NCBI GenBank assembly: GCA_012295275.1
Contig: CM022675.1
Span: 5,494,079 to 5,513,518, forward strand
Direction: 5' to 3'
Source of the DNA: Chrysomallon squamiferum
Lineage: Eukaryota; Mollusca; Gastropoda; Neomphalida; Peltospiridae
DNA length: 19,440 bases
A model generated the notes under the pieces. The model did not search any database. It saw only the letters and a list, made by a program, of their open reading frames with translations, and was not told the origin of the DNA. Of the stretch, positions 8,575-17,938 are shown piece by piece. The position numbers and the translations under genes were made by a program. Position 1 is the first letter of the stretch. Every line of letters starts with the position of its first letter.

Positions 8575-9034
8575 GTAACTCTATACTTTACTATCTGTCA
8601 TTATTTCAAAAATCTTTTATTTGTGTAGAAATATGTAGTGAGTGTAAGTATATGTATGTTTATGATTCTAAACGAGTTTGTTTGAATTTTACATCTCAGT
8701 TGTGATTTTTAAACATATTTGATATATCACATATGTAAGTGTGATTTGTGCATTTTTCTGTACATTTGTGTCAGTGCGCATTTGTTTATGTCTAACAGTA
8801 TAAGTGTGTGTTTGTAAGAACCACTTTTGTTTTTAAATATTAATTTGTGTACAAGTTATTAAAAGTTATTAATAAATCTGTGTATATTGAATTTTTAAAT
8901 GTGTTTTATTTTCAAATGGATAAATCTGTATATATTAATTCATGCAAGATATTTTAAATGTTTAATTTTAGAATAAATGCAGATAAATGTATGACTGTGT
9001 TAGTTGATACAAGATATTTGTTATGTGTTTTTAG
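8575..9034 (+). other. Intron, no clear structure
   Basis: AT- and TG-rich. A phrase AAATCTGTGTATATT... recurs near 8875 and 8924. TTTAATTTTAG|AATAAATGCAGATAAATG near 8965-8990 may be a weak acceptor decoy. Nothing codes. Confidence 0.55.
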
Positions 9035-9169
9035 ACATTGATGAGTGTACAACAACAGAGACACAGTACAGACACAAATGTAGTCACACGTGTGTTAACA
9101 AAGATGCTGGGTACGACTGTACCTGTCCACTCGGATACAAACTGGAAAATGATCATCTCACCTGTAAAC
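9035..9169 (+). CDS. Exon E4 of block 2: calcium-binding EGF
   Basis: 135 nt, phase 1; acceptor TTTTTAG, donor C|GTAAGT. D-I-D-E-C, a longer first loop (TTTETQYRHKC), C-V-N-K-D-A-G-Y-D-C as calcium and hydroxylation motif, end L-T-C-K. Six cysteines used for the fold. It is the longest single-module cassette. Confidence 0.93.
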
Positions 9170-9415
9170 GTAAGTTAAAATATTAACATTTAACACTTAA
9201 CTACACTTGTAAAGTTAAAATATTTACTATTACCACTTAACTACACTTGTAAAGTTAAAATATTACTATTACCACTTAACTACACTTGAAAAGTTAAAAT
9301 ATTAATATTTAACAATGAACTAGACTTGAAAAGTTAAAATATTAATAATTAACATTTAACTAGGACTGTACTGTTAAAATATTAACTTACCTGTAAAATT
9401 AAGATATTAACTAAT
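9163..9415 (+). repeat. 40-bp tandem repeat that starts at the E4 donor
   Basis: GTTAAAATATT recurs at 9174, 9214, 9254, 9293, 9333 and 9373, with a shorter unit near 9398: five 39-40 bp steps plus a partial. Units contain TGTAAAGTTAAAATATT, which resembles the exon-intron junction itself (CTGTAAAC|GTAAGTTAAAATATT). The array seems to have grown from the donor outward and leaves donor-like GTAAAGTT copies. Confidence 0.85.
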
Positions 9416-9542
9416 ACCTCATATACAGCCTTGTAAATTACAAACAACAAACTCTGACACTGAAACACATGCATTTGTTATTTATTTTTTTATTTTTTTA
9501 TTTATTTACTTATTTACTTATTTACTTATTTTTTTATTTCAG

Positions 9543-9797
9543 GTTGTGACTCATCACACTGGGGGGAGAGTTGTAGCAATGTTTGTGGGTGTGGTATTGG
9601 TTCCTCGTCCTGTGACCCTCAGACTGGGTGTGTGTGTAAAGCTGGCTGGCGGGGTGAGCTCTGTGATGAGGACATTGATGAGTGCAGTGGTCAGGTGACC
9701 TGTGTTTCTAACTCAGTCTGTGTAAACACTCCAGGCTCCTACATCTGTAATTGTAGTGCTGGTTACAGGATGAACAACAACACCAACACTTGTGAAA
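9543..9797 (+). CDS. Exon L of block 3: eight-cysteine EGF plus calcium-binding EGF
   Basis: 255 nt, 85 residues, phase 1; donor A|GTAAGT. First module R-C-D-S-S-H-W-G-E-S-C ... G-W-R-G-E-L-C with eight cysteines and a C-D-P-Q-T-G-C core typical of MEGF-like repeats. Then D-E-D-I-D-E-C and a calcium EGF with C-V-N-T-P-G-S-Y-I-C. The acceptor TTTTATTTCAG follows a TTTA/TTAC tract. The H-W-G motif is shared with A1-A3, suggesting kinship. Confidence 0.94.
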
Positions 9798-9809
9798 GTA
9801 AGTACTTCG

Positions 9810-10030
9810 TGTCTGTCTGTGTGGGTGTGGGTGTGCATATCTGTGTGTGGGCATGTCAGTGATTGTGTGTCTGCCTGTGCGTGTGTCTGTCTCTCTGTGA
9901 GTATATATGTGTCAATATCTGTATCTGTCTGTGGGTGTATTTGTCAATTTGTGTGCAGATGTGGATGTATCTTTGTGTGTCTGTGCATTTATGTTTGTAT
10001 GTGTTTCTCTATTTATATGTATATATTCTT
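9810..10030. repeat. GT-rich degenerate tract
   Basis: TGTGTC/TGTGGG-rich DNA begins a few bases after the donor. It is GT-rich without being a clean repeat, and similar tracts follow all three A donors. Cys/Val-rich open frames here are artefacts. Confidence 0.8.
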
Positions 10031-10099
10031 TGGTGCATTAGATTTTATGTGAAAAAATACTCAAAAAATGACAGATGTAATTTTCTGAACATAAAGAGG

Positions 10100-10309
10100 T
10101 GAATATATCTGTATTTTACTTTAATTGTAAATAGGTGCTCATAATTACAATGATGTTATGTGTATAACTAATTTGTAAACAGATATTGATAAATGTGATA
10201 AAATTTTGTATAATTGTTTATGAATATTACTTTATTTGTAAAAATACTGATAAATGCTGTAAAAAAAAGTTACAAAATTGTTTATATGAATTACTTTATT
10301 TGTAAACAG
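10100..10309 (+). repeat. Tandem copies of the E1 acceptor and exon start (50-65 bp)
   Basis: Related segments follow ATTGTAAATAG (AG ends 10134), TTTGTAAACAG (10182), TTTGTAAAAA (about 10244, AG lost) and the functional TTTGTAAACAG (10309). The last three are followed by ATATTGATAAATGTG, ATACTGATAAATGCTG and ATATTGATGAGTGTAG, each copying the first codons of the exon. Confidence 0.87.
10183..10224 (+). pseudogene. Duplicated E1 exon start, stop after 13 codons
   Basis: After an intact acceptor the copy reads (N/D)-I-D-K-C-D-K-I-L-Y-N-C-L then TGA. It parallels the true [12 protein letters not shown] at 10310 and even keeps the second cysteine. It has no proper donor in phase. A second, more decayed copy lies near 10245-10290. 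Confidence 0.8.
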
Positions 10310-10432
10310 ATATTGATGAGTGTAGTGAAAAACTGGACAATTGTGACCAGAAGTGTGAGGATCAACCTGGAAGTTTTCTTTGTTCTTGTTTCTCTGGGTT
10401 TGTATGGAACACCACAGACAAAGAATGTAAAG
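10310..10432 (+). CDS. Exon E1 of block 3: calcium-binding EGF
   Basis: 123 nt, phase 1; acceptor GTAAACAG, donor AAAG|GTAAAA. N-I-D-E-C from a split AAT codon, six cysteines, [10 protein letters not shown] motif, end [14 protein letters not shown] is an unusual last loop with a glycosylation sequon. Confidence 0.92.
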
Positions 10433-10755
10433 GTAAAAATACTTAATGTTAATATAGGTAATAATAACAACATATGTGTGCAAAATAATAATAATAATAA
10501 TAAAATAAATAATAATAAACAATAGTAACATAAGTACTAATCATAATGAAAACATAATTTGTGACATAAGTAATAATAAGAACATACCATTAATAGTAAT
10601 ACATAGACAATACATATCAGTAAATTATATGTTTGTCTTTTTTTTTCATTTTTTTTCTTCACAGTAATATTTTCTTTATCAGTACAGTACAAACAGCAGA
10701 GAGTAAATAAAAACAATTGAAATGTTTACAATAAATAGTTTTTTCTGCTTCACAG
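10433..10755 (+). other. Intron with AAT-rich sequence
   Basis: AAT/AAAT runs at about 10483-10525, then AATAGTAA-like phrases. TTTTTCTTCACAG at 10664 resembles the functional CTGCTTCACAG at 10755 and may be another copied acceptor, but surrounding similarity is low. No coding sequence. Confidence 0.55.
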
Positions 10756-10881
10756 ATGTTGATGAATGTGCAATAAAGAAAGATGGCTGCTCTCAGATCT
10801 GTACTAACACTCTTGGTGGATATGACTGCTCCTGTAAAGAAGGATTTAGACTTGATATCATTGATAAAAAATCATGTATAC
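10756..10881 (+). CDS. Exon E2 of block 3: calcium-binding EGF
   Basis: 126 nt, phase 1; donor C|GTAAGT. D-V-D-E-C, six cysteines, [10 protein letters not shown] motif, end K-S-C-I. Same length as the other two E2 exons and similar in the G-C-S-Q-I-C segment. Confidence 0.93.
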
Positions 10882-10945
10882 GTAAGTTAAAAGAAACATT
10901 CACAGAAAAATATAGAGTCTTTCATACACAGACATACATACATAA

Positions 10946-10982
<37 letters not shown>

Positions 10983-11323
10983 GTAATAATAACAGTATAA
11001 AAAAATGTACATGCATTCACACATACTCAAATATATCCATTATTTAATGCAAAAGAAAAAATCAGTAGATAAATAAAAATACAATACTAATGATAATGAA
11101 TAAATAAATAATAAAACAACAACAAAAATATGAATGAATAAATAAATAAATAAATCATAAAATTATAAAAAATACAAAACAAACTAACACAAAAAAAAGT
11201 AAAAGAAAACACGCATTTACACACATACACATATCCAGATATGTGCATGCATGCATTCATGCATTCATGCAGACTGAAGACAGACTGAGGAACACAGTTA
11301 TATAAATATTTGTTTCATTGCAG
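10882..11323 (+). other. Intron with (AAT)n, AAAT and GCAT runs
   Basis: (AAT)n at about 10946-10985, AAAT/AATA at about 11098-11155, and a GCAT/TTCAT run at about 11245-11273. The acceptor is TTTCATTGCAG at 11323. No coding signal. Confidence 0.65.
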
Positions 11324-11455
11324 TGGAGTCAGTGTGTCAGAATGCATCTGTCTGTGATAACACTAATGGAGGCTGTGTGAGAACAGGGTCTGTGGATACA
11401 TGTTACTGTAACAGTGGATATCAGCTAAATACAACTGATAACAAAACCTGTGATG
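11324..11455 (+). CDS. Exon E3 of block 3: non-calcium EGF
   Basis: 132 nt, phase 1; donor G|GTAACA. Starts L-E-S-V-C; the inner segment C-V-R-T-G-S-V-D-T-C lacks the Asn/Asp and aromatic residue of calcium EGFs. Six cysteines match EGF spacing (VC, VC, GC, TC, YC, TC). The C-D-N-T-N-G-G-C piece resembles LDL-receptor/MSP-type EGFs. Third in its block, as in blocks 1 and 2. Confidence 0.92.
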
Positions 11456-11489
11456 GTAACAGCTTAAATGCTCTTATTTTATGTATATT

Positions 11490-11520
<31 letters not shown>

Positions 11521-12486
11521 GATTTTTTTAGTTTTGTGCCTGAACAACTGTTTTTAATTTATACTAAAAACAACTGTTCCCAACTGATCATGTTGTATTT
11601 AAATGGACATACACAACTTAAACAAATGTTCTGATTTTATAACTGGTATAAGCAGGGATACATTTGCAACCAAAGAAATGAATCAGTAATGTAGTAAGTG
11701 TTTGTTGTGTGAAGTTTGTTACTGATACCAGCTCCATTTTCTCCAACAATTAACATTACTAAATAACATTATTACTGTTAGAATACAGACAACACACACA
11801 ATAAATTATTATTACTGTTATGAATTAAACTCTAAATTTATCTTTGTTAATAAATAATATTGTTACTATTATGAGTAAAATTTTAAATTCATTTTTGTTT
11901 CAAACTAATAACATTATCATAAATAAAACTAAATTTTATCTTTGTTACTAAATAATATTATGTTAGAACATAAAAACATTTACTAAACATGTTCTTCATG
12001 TTCTAGATATTACTGTTATTATTGTCATCATTGTTATATTACTAATATTAATTTTATTAAAACTATTATTTTTATTATTATTATTGCTATTGTTATTATT
12101 ATTCTTATTATGATTTATTATATTCTTCTTCTTCTTTTTCTTCTTCTTATTATTATTCTCATTATTATGATTGCTATCATTACTATTTATTATATTATCA
12201 TTATTATTATTATTATTATCATCATCATTATTATTTCTATCATCATCATAATTATTATTACTATTATTATTACTATAATCATGATTATCAATTATTATAA
12301 TTATTATTATTATAATCATGATGATGATCATTATTATCATTATTACTTTTATTATTATCATCATCATCATAATCATCATTATTATTATTATTACTATCAT
12401 CACCATTATTTTCGTTACTATTATTATTATTATTATCATTATTAACACTGCTACTACTACTATTATTATTATGTGTTTACTAACAG
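11456..12486 (+). other. Intron: degenerate ATTATTACTGTTA repeats, then a long TTA/ATC tract
   Basis: TTTA run at about 11490-11520. About 11755-11965 has ACTAAATAACATTATT-like phrases at about 11757, 11849, 11902 and 11947 (irregular 45-90 bp steps). About 12005-12470 is an imperfect TTA/TCA/TTC tract that yields poly-Ile, Tyr, Asn and Met frames on both strands, all simple sequence. The acceptor CTAACAG is only about 20 bases beyond it. Confidence 0.7.
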
Positions 12487-12615
12487 ATATAAAAGAGTGT
12501 TCTGCTACGCCAAGTCCCTGCAGTTCTAATGGTCAGTGTACAGAAGAAGAAGGTTCATACAGATGCAACTGTAGTGCAGGTTATAAACTACAAAGTGATG
12601 GTGTCACCTGTACAG
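12487..12615 (+). CDS. Exon E4 of block 3: EGF with weakened calcium site
   Basis: 129 nt, phase 1; donor CAG|GTAATA. D-I-K-E-C has Lys where Asp/Asn is expected, and C-T-E-E-E-G-S-Y-R-C has Glu at the hydroxylated position. Calcium binding is therefore doubtful although the six cysteines are in place. It is the only E4 copy with these changes. Confidence 0.92.
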
Positions 12616-12928
12616 GTAATAAATTGTTGCTTTTACACAGTTTGTTATGGTAGATAATTGTTATACAGCAAAAATCAGGAGAGGAGAAACATTTGAGCAA
12701 TTAAGAATTTCCAGTAAAACGATACACACATATACATCTTGATGAGTTTTTGGAAGACATCTTTCACTTTAAAACAGTTTATTTATTTATTTAATTTATT
12801 TAATTGTCTTATTCTTTTATGCTTCATTATCATCAAAATCATCATTACCATGATCTTTATCTTCTTCTTCTTTGTCTTATATTATTATTATTATTATTCT
12901 TGTTATAGTTATTATTGCTATTATTTTA

Positions 12929-12984
<56 letters not shown>

Positions 12985-13012
12985 TCATTATTATTACTGT
13001 TATTATTTTCAG
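12616..13012 (+). other. Intron with long (TTA)n
   Basis: Unremarkable start, then TTTA near 12779-12805, TTC/TTA-rich DNA and (TTA)n at about 12931-12985, which ends some 28 bases before the acceptor TTATTTTCAG. Confidence 0.8.
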
Positions 13013-13270
13013 TGTGTACAGAAGGGACATATGGAGTTGACTGTTCACAAAACTGTACTTGCTCAGTGACAAACACAGAGTCTTGTAATAAAGTCAATGG
13101 TACGTGTATGTGTAAGAGTGGATGGAAGGGAGGCAACTGCAATGAGGATATTGATGAGTGTACAACTGAAAACATCAACTGTGGAGACAATGGAAAATGC
13201 AAAAATTTAAACGGATCATATGTGTGTGAATGCAAAGTAGGCTACTTCAGATCAGCAAATGTCTGCAAAG
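13013..13270 (+). CDS. Exon L of block 4: eight-cysteine EGF plus calcium-binding EGF
   Basis: 258 nt, phase 1; donor AAAG|GTAAAT. V-C-T-E-G-T-Y-G-V-D-C ... G-W-K-G-G-N-C with eight cysteines, then N-E-D-I-D-E-C and a calcium EGF with C-K-N-L-N-G-S-Y-V-C. It opens a fourth block, but E1-E4 do not follow; instead come a 2.2-kb intron and A-type exons, so the regular series breaks here. Confidence 0.94.
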
Positions 13271-13547
13271 GTAAATATGAAGTAATAAAACAAATCTATT
13301 GGCGGTAGTTTATGTAGTAAAATATACAGTGGGTTATATCATTTAGTCTGGCTACGAAAGAGAAACACATTAATCTCCAGCTTACAGATCAGATATAAAA
13401 ACAACATTAAACTGACCTTTTGATGAAAGAGTCGGATGTTAAGTATGACAAATACAATAATTCAGATGATATTTTTGTCATTGATATCCATTTCAAAATT
13501 ATATATTGCCTATTTCACTTCTCAAATACAATGAAGTAGTCAGTTAA

Positions 13548-14725
13548 TCTCCATACAACTATGTACAACTCATAGACATTATTACAGATAGGGCAGATAC
13601 AACTATGTAAAACTCATAGACATTAGTACAGAGGGGGCAGATACAACTATATACAACTCATAGACATTATTACAGATAGGGCAGATACAACTATGTAAAA
13701 CTCATAGACATTAGTACAGATGGGGCAGATACAACTATATAAAACTCATAGACATTATTACAGATAGGGCAGATACAACTATGTAAAACTCATAGACATT
13801 AGTACAGAGGGGGCAGATACAACTATATACAACTCATAGACATTATTACAGATAGGGCAGATACAACTATATACAACTCATAGACATTAGTACAGATGGG
13901 GCAGATACAACTATGTAAAACTCATAGACATTAGTACAGAGGGGGCAGATACAACTATATACAACTCATAGACATTATTACAGATAGGGCAGATACAACT
14001 ATATACAACTCATAGACATTATTACAGATGGGGCAGATACAACTATATAAAACTCATAGACATTAGTACAGATAGGGGGCAGATACAACTATATACAACT
14101 CATAGACATTAGTACAGAGGGGCAGATACAACTATATACAACTCATAGACATTATTACAGATGGGGCAGATACAACTATGTACAACTCATAGACATTAGT
14201 ACAGAGGGGGCAGATACAACTATATACAACTCATAGACATTAGTACAGATGGGGCAGATACAACTATATACAACTCATAGACATTATTACAGATAGGGCA
14301 GATACAACTATGTAAAACTCATAGACATTAGTACAGATAGGGTAGATACAACTATATACAACTCATAAACATTAGTACACAAAAGGTGGCTACAACTGTC
14401 TACACATCATTGACATTAGTATAGAGTGGCCAGATACAACTATATACAACTCATTGACGTTAATACAGAGAGGCAGATACAACTATGTACAACCTACAGA
14501 CATTAGTGTTCACTGGGGAAGTAGAACTATGTCAAACTGATAGACGTTAGTACAGGGAGGGCAGATAACACAATGTACAACTCATACAATTTACAGATGT
14601 TAGTGCTCAGAGGGGAGAAACAACTATTTCAAACTGATAGACATTAGCGTAGACAGGGCGAATACAAATACGTAGAACTCAAGGACATTGAAGCAGACAA
14701 GGACAAATACAACTATGAGGAATTC
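13548..14725. repeat. 44-bp minisatellite, about 26 units
   Basis: The unit is CAGATACAACTATRTAMAAC, then TCATAGACATTAKTACAGAK and GGGG. The CATTAGT/CATTATT landmark recurs at 13577, 13621, 13665, 13709, 13753, 13797, 13841, 13885, 13929, 13973, 14017, 14061, 14107, 14150 and so on. The first 18 units are nearly uniform and the last eight (after about 14345) are increasingly diverged. 44 is not a multiple of three and stops occur in all frames, so it is not coding. Confidence 0.95.
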
Positions 14726-15130
14726 ATATCCCGTACAGCCTTCTTGAACTGAGATGTGTATGATATTAGCAGCCATCAAATATTAGAGCTTTCACAATCA
14801 TGCTGTGAAAACTGTTAACATTTACAAACGAGGTAGATAGATGGTGATTTACATTTATGTTGAAGAAACATATACACTAAAAAGGAAACATATTTAAATA
14901 AACATAAATACTTAAATACACACAGATTTAAGACCTAATGAATATTGCTAAATTTTAATTTGATCTAAATGTTAGATAACCAAGCGTCATTAAGATCTTC
15001 ATCTAGTATAAGCTGACAGTAACAAAATACGAATTTCATGCAGTTCCCTAGGCATATAATTAATTAAAATATATAAATAAATAAGTAAATAAATAAATAA
15101 TTAAATAAATAAATAAATAAGCAAGCTTTT

Positions 15131-15470
15131 GTCTGGATGTACATTGATATGTTTTTAGTAAACTATTTAAATGATAAATTGTTCACAGCTACAATATGAA
15201 GTCAATTTCTGATAATTTACTGTGTTTGTGGTTTCAGTTTGTCATTACAAACACTGATAATTAATTTACTGTTTCTGATTTCAGTTTGTGATGACAAGTG
15301 TATAATTCAAAGACATTAATACAATGAGGACAGATAGAGCTATACATAATTAAATATTTATCTGGATATACTCTCATATGTTTTCAGTAAAATATTTAAA
15401 TGCTAAATTGCTCAGAGCTACAATGTGAAGTCAATTCTTGATAACTGTTTTACTGTGTTTGTGCTTTCAG
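15131..15470 (+). repeat. Decoy copies of the A-exon acceptor before A1
   Basis: GTGGTTTCAG|TTTGTCATTACAAACACTGA (AG ends 15237) and CTGATTTCAG|TTTGTGATGACAAG (15284) copy the true GTGCTTTCAG|TTTGTGATGGCAAACACTGG (15470). In the exon frame they stop after a few codons. A longer segment (TCTGGATGTACATTGATATG to TTTCAG) also recurs about 230 bases later. 15300-15350 resembles one unit of the 44-bp minisatellite. The whole set is copied before A2 (decoys ending 16248 and 16295). Confidence 0.87.
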
Positions 15471-15737
15471 TTTGTGATGGCAAACACTGGGGTGTGAACT
15501 GTGCTAACTCCTGTGTGTGTACAGTCAATGCTGTCAACTGCAGCTCGGTGGATGGAAGTTGTACGTGTAAAGAAGGCTGGGAAGGAGAAGACTGCGGAGC
15601 TGACATCAACGAGTGTGAGAGAAACAAAACAATCTGCAGCAGTCTTGATCATTCTGTGTGTAACAACAAAAATGGATCTTACAGCTGTGACTGTCAAATT
15701 GGTTACAGTAAAAGCAAAGATGGAACCAACTGTGATG
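15471..15737 (+). CDS. Exon A1: eight-cysteine EGF plus calcium-binding EGF
   Basis: 267 nt, 89 residues, phase 1; acceptor GTGCTTTCAG, donor G|GTAAGG. V-C-D-G-K-H-W-G-V-N-C ... G-W-E-G-E-D-C is an eight-cysteine module; then G-A-D-I-N-E-C and a calcium EGF with C-N-N-K-N-G-S-Y-S-C. Sequons N-C-S, N-K-T and N-G-S are exposed candidates for glycosylation. Longer than the L exons of blocks 2-4 but of the same design, sharing H-W-G with 9543-9797. Confidence 0.95.
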
Positions 15738-16481
15738 GTAAGGAGCTGACATTTTTCTCTGTGTGTTTGTGTGTGTGATTTTGTGCATATATATTTGTGT
15801 TTGTGCATGTCTGTATGTGTGTATGTATATATACATTTTTTCTTCTTCATTTCTGTTTCAACAATGTTGCAAGTGAATTCTGGGATTACTTTGTTCTGAT
15901 ACAAATGTAAATCAGAGGTGAAGATTTGTTAAAAAAAATGATATATTTTGGTGACTTTAGTATAATGTCGTTCCTATTTTTATTATTACTGTTATTGTTA
16001 TTATTATTATTATTATTAATCTCATCTAGTATAAATTAACAGTAACAAAATACAAATTTCATGCAGTTCCCTAGGAATATAATTAATTAAAATATATAAA
16101 TAAATAAGTAAATAAATAAATAAATAAATAAGCAAGCTTTTGTCTGGATGTACATTGATATGTTTTTAGTAAACTATTTAAATGATAAATTGTTCACAGC
16201 TACAATATGAAGTCAATTTCTGATAATTTACTGTGTTTGTGGTTTCAGTTTGTCATTACAAACACTGATAATTAATTTACTGTTTCTGATTTCAGTTTGT
16301 GATGACAAGTGTATAATTCAAAGACATTAATACAATGAGGACAGATAGAGCTATACATAATTAAATATTTATCTGGATATACTCTCATATGTTTTCAGTA
16401 AGATATTTAAATGCTAAATTGCTCAGAGCTACAATATGAAGTCAATTCTTGATAACTAATTTACTGTGTTTGTGCTTTCAG

Positions 16482-16748
16482 TTTGTGATGGCAAACACTG
16501 GGGTGTGAACTGTGCTAACTCCTGTGTGTGTACAGTCAATGCTGTCAACTGCAGCTCGGTGGATGGAAGTTGTACGTGTAAAGAAGGCTGGGAAGGAGAA
16601 GACTGCGGAGCTGACATCAACGAGTGTGAGAGAAACAAAACAATCTGCAGCAGTCTTGATCATTCTGTGTGTAACAACAAAAATGGATCTTACAGCTGTG
16701 ACTGTCAAATTGGTTACAGTAAAAGCAAAAGTGGAACCAACTGTGAAG
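16482..16748 (+). CDS. Exon A2: near-identical copy of A1
   Basis: 267 nt, phase 1; donor G|GTAAGG. It differs from A1 only near the end: K-D-G-T becomes K-S-G-T, and the last complete codon is Glu instead of Asp. Same acceptor and decoys upstream. The pair adds four EGF modules in tandem to the protein. Confidence 0.95.
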
Positions 16749-17001
16749 GTAAGGAGCTGACATTTTTCTCTGTGTGTTTGTGTGTGTGATTTTGTGCATA
16801 TATATTTGTGTTTGTGCATGTCTGTATGTGTGTATGTATATATACATTTTTTCTTCTTCATTTCTGTTTCAACAATGTTGCAAGTGAATTCTGGGATTAC
16901 TTTTTTCTAATACAAATGTAAATCAGAGGTGAAGATTTGTTAAAAAAAATGATATATTTTGGTGAGTTTAGTATAGTTTTGTTCCTATTTTTATTATTAC
17001 T

Positions 17002-17060
17002 GTTATTGTTATTATTATTATTATTATTGTTATTACTATTACTATTACTATTACTATTAC

Positions 17061-17121
<61 letters not shown>
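17002..17121. repeat. (TTA)n with TTACTA interruptions
   Basis: About 120 bases of TTA/CTA repeat at the right edge of the duplicated A2 unit. It corresponds to the shorter TTA run at about 15992-16018 at the junction of the two units, so it may have served as the breakpoint. Confidence 0.93.
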
Positions 17122-17124
<3 letters not shown>

Positions 17125-17474
17125 TGTACTAGTAATAGTAGCAGCAGCAGAAGCAGTGTACTAGAAATAGTTATACTGGGAGTGTTGTTAGTTGTGATGG
17201 TGGTGGTGATAGTATAGTAGAATTATCAATATTATTACCATTACGGTTATTATTATATTTGTCATTATGATTATCATCAGCAGTAGCTGCATCATTTTTG
17301 TTATTATTAGCATCATCGTCGATGTTGTTATAATTATGATTACTCAAGCTATTATTATTAGTACTTCTACAACAACATGAACAACAGCAACAACTGCTAC
17401 TATTTCTAGTAGTACCACTACTATTATTAGTACAAATATCATTATTGTTATTGTTGTTATTGTTGTTGTTGCAG
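17122..17474 (+). other. Intron before B1: AGC/GTT/ATC trinucleotide-rich
   Basis: AGCAGC, GGTGGT, ATCATC and CAACAA runs in the same order as in 18600-18944, clearly the same intron in a diverged copy. Leads to the acceptor TTGTTGTTGCAG. Confidence 0.75.
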
Positions 17475-17606
17475 ATATAAACGAATGTTTGGAAGGTATC
17501 GACAACTGCAGTTCCCCTATATCCACTGTCTGTAGAAACACCAACGGATCTTTCACTTGCGAGTGTAAGACAGGATACTTCAGAAATAATTCTGGAGTTT
17601 GTGAAG
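17475..17606 (+). CDS. Exon B1: calcium-binding EGF
   Basis: 132 nt, phase 1; donor G|GTGAGT. D-I-N-E-C-L-E-G-I-D-N-C, six cysteines, C-R-N-T-N-G-S-F-T-C motif, end G-V-C-E. Sequons N-C-S, N-G-S and N-N-S. Its twin B2 lies 1470 bases downstream, on the far side of A3. Confidence 0.94.
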
Positions 17607-17938
17607 GTGAGTCTAATAACTACTTCTCAGCTAGGTATTCTGAGAGAGAGAGATCGAGATAGATACATATGTATGTATGTATATATTTGTGTGTGCCTGT
17701 CTGAGTTTATATGTGTGAGTGTATGTAGTGTGTGTGCAATTTGTTTTGATATAAATCAGAGGTTATGGTTATGGCTTGCCATTATTATTATTATTATTAT
17801 AATTATTATTATTATTATTAGTTGTTGTAGTTTTTGTACTAGTATTAGTGTTTTCAGTAAAATGTTTAAATGCTAAATTGCTCAGAGCTACAATATGAAA
17901 TCATTTCTTACAAATTAATTGACTGTTTGTGATTTCAG
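17607..17938 (+). other. Intron between B1 and A3
   Basis: GA/GATA and TGTG-rich start, (TTA)n at about 17782-17820, then an A-type acceptor region (TTTCAGTAAAATGTTTAAATGCTAAATTG) like those before A1 and A2, but without the two decoy acceptors. Acceptor GTGATTTCAG. Confidence 0.75.

Larger units (their letters stand above)
15000..17030 (+). repeat. Direct tandem duplication, unit about 1.02 kb, containing A1 and A2
   Basis: From CATCTAGTATAA at about 15000 to the TTA tract near 16018, and again from about 16023 to 17030. Each holds the upstream intron with two decoy acceptors, the A exon, and the downstream GT-rich intron. Exon starts are 1011 bases apart; A1 and A2 differ at 3 of 267 bases by my comparison, and the intron copies are also nearly identical. 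Confidence 0.93.

Noticed and set aside
10214-10525. Frame overlapping the 10310 exon in another register
   Set aside because: The exon's calcium-EGF frame is clear; this is a shadow frame ending in AAT repeats.
11996-12653. Open frames rich in Ile, Tyr, Met or Asn on both strands
   Set aside because: Translations of TTA/ATC simple sequence. Only 12487-12615 inside the region is an exon.
12739-13308. A 189-codon plus-strand frame as a membrane protein
   Set aside because: The hydrophobic front is translated (TTA)n in the intron; the real exon begins at 13013 after TTTTCAG.
13548-14725. CRISPR-like array
   Set aside because: Units are contiguous 44-bp repeats with no unique spacers, and the context is a eukaryotic intron.
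15467-15904. Antisense open frames of 127-145 codons opposite A1, A2 and A3
   Set aside because: They exist because the duplicated A exon is AT-balanced and lacks stops in the reverse frame. The plus frame carries the full cysteine pattern and correct splice sites; the reverse product is low complexity at its start.
16937-17164. Poly-leucine open frame
   Set aside because: It is the (TTA)n microsatellite read in one frame.
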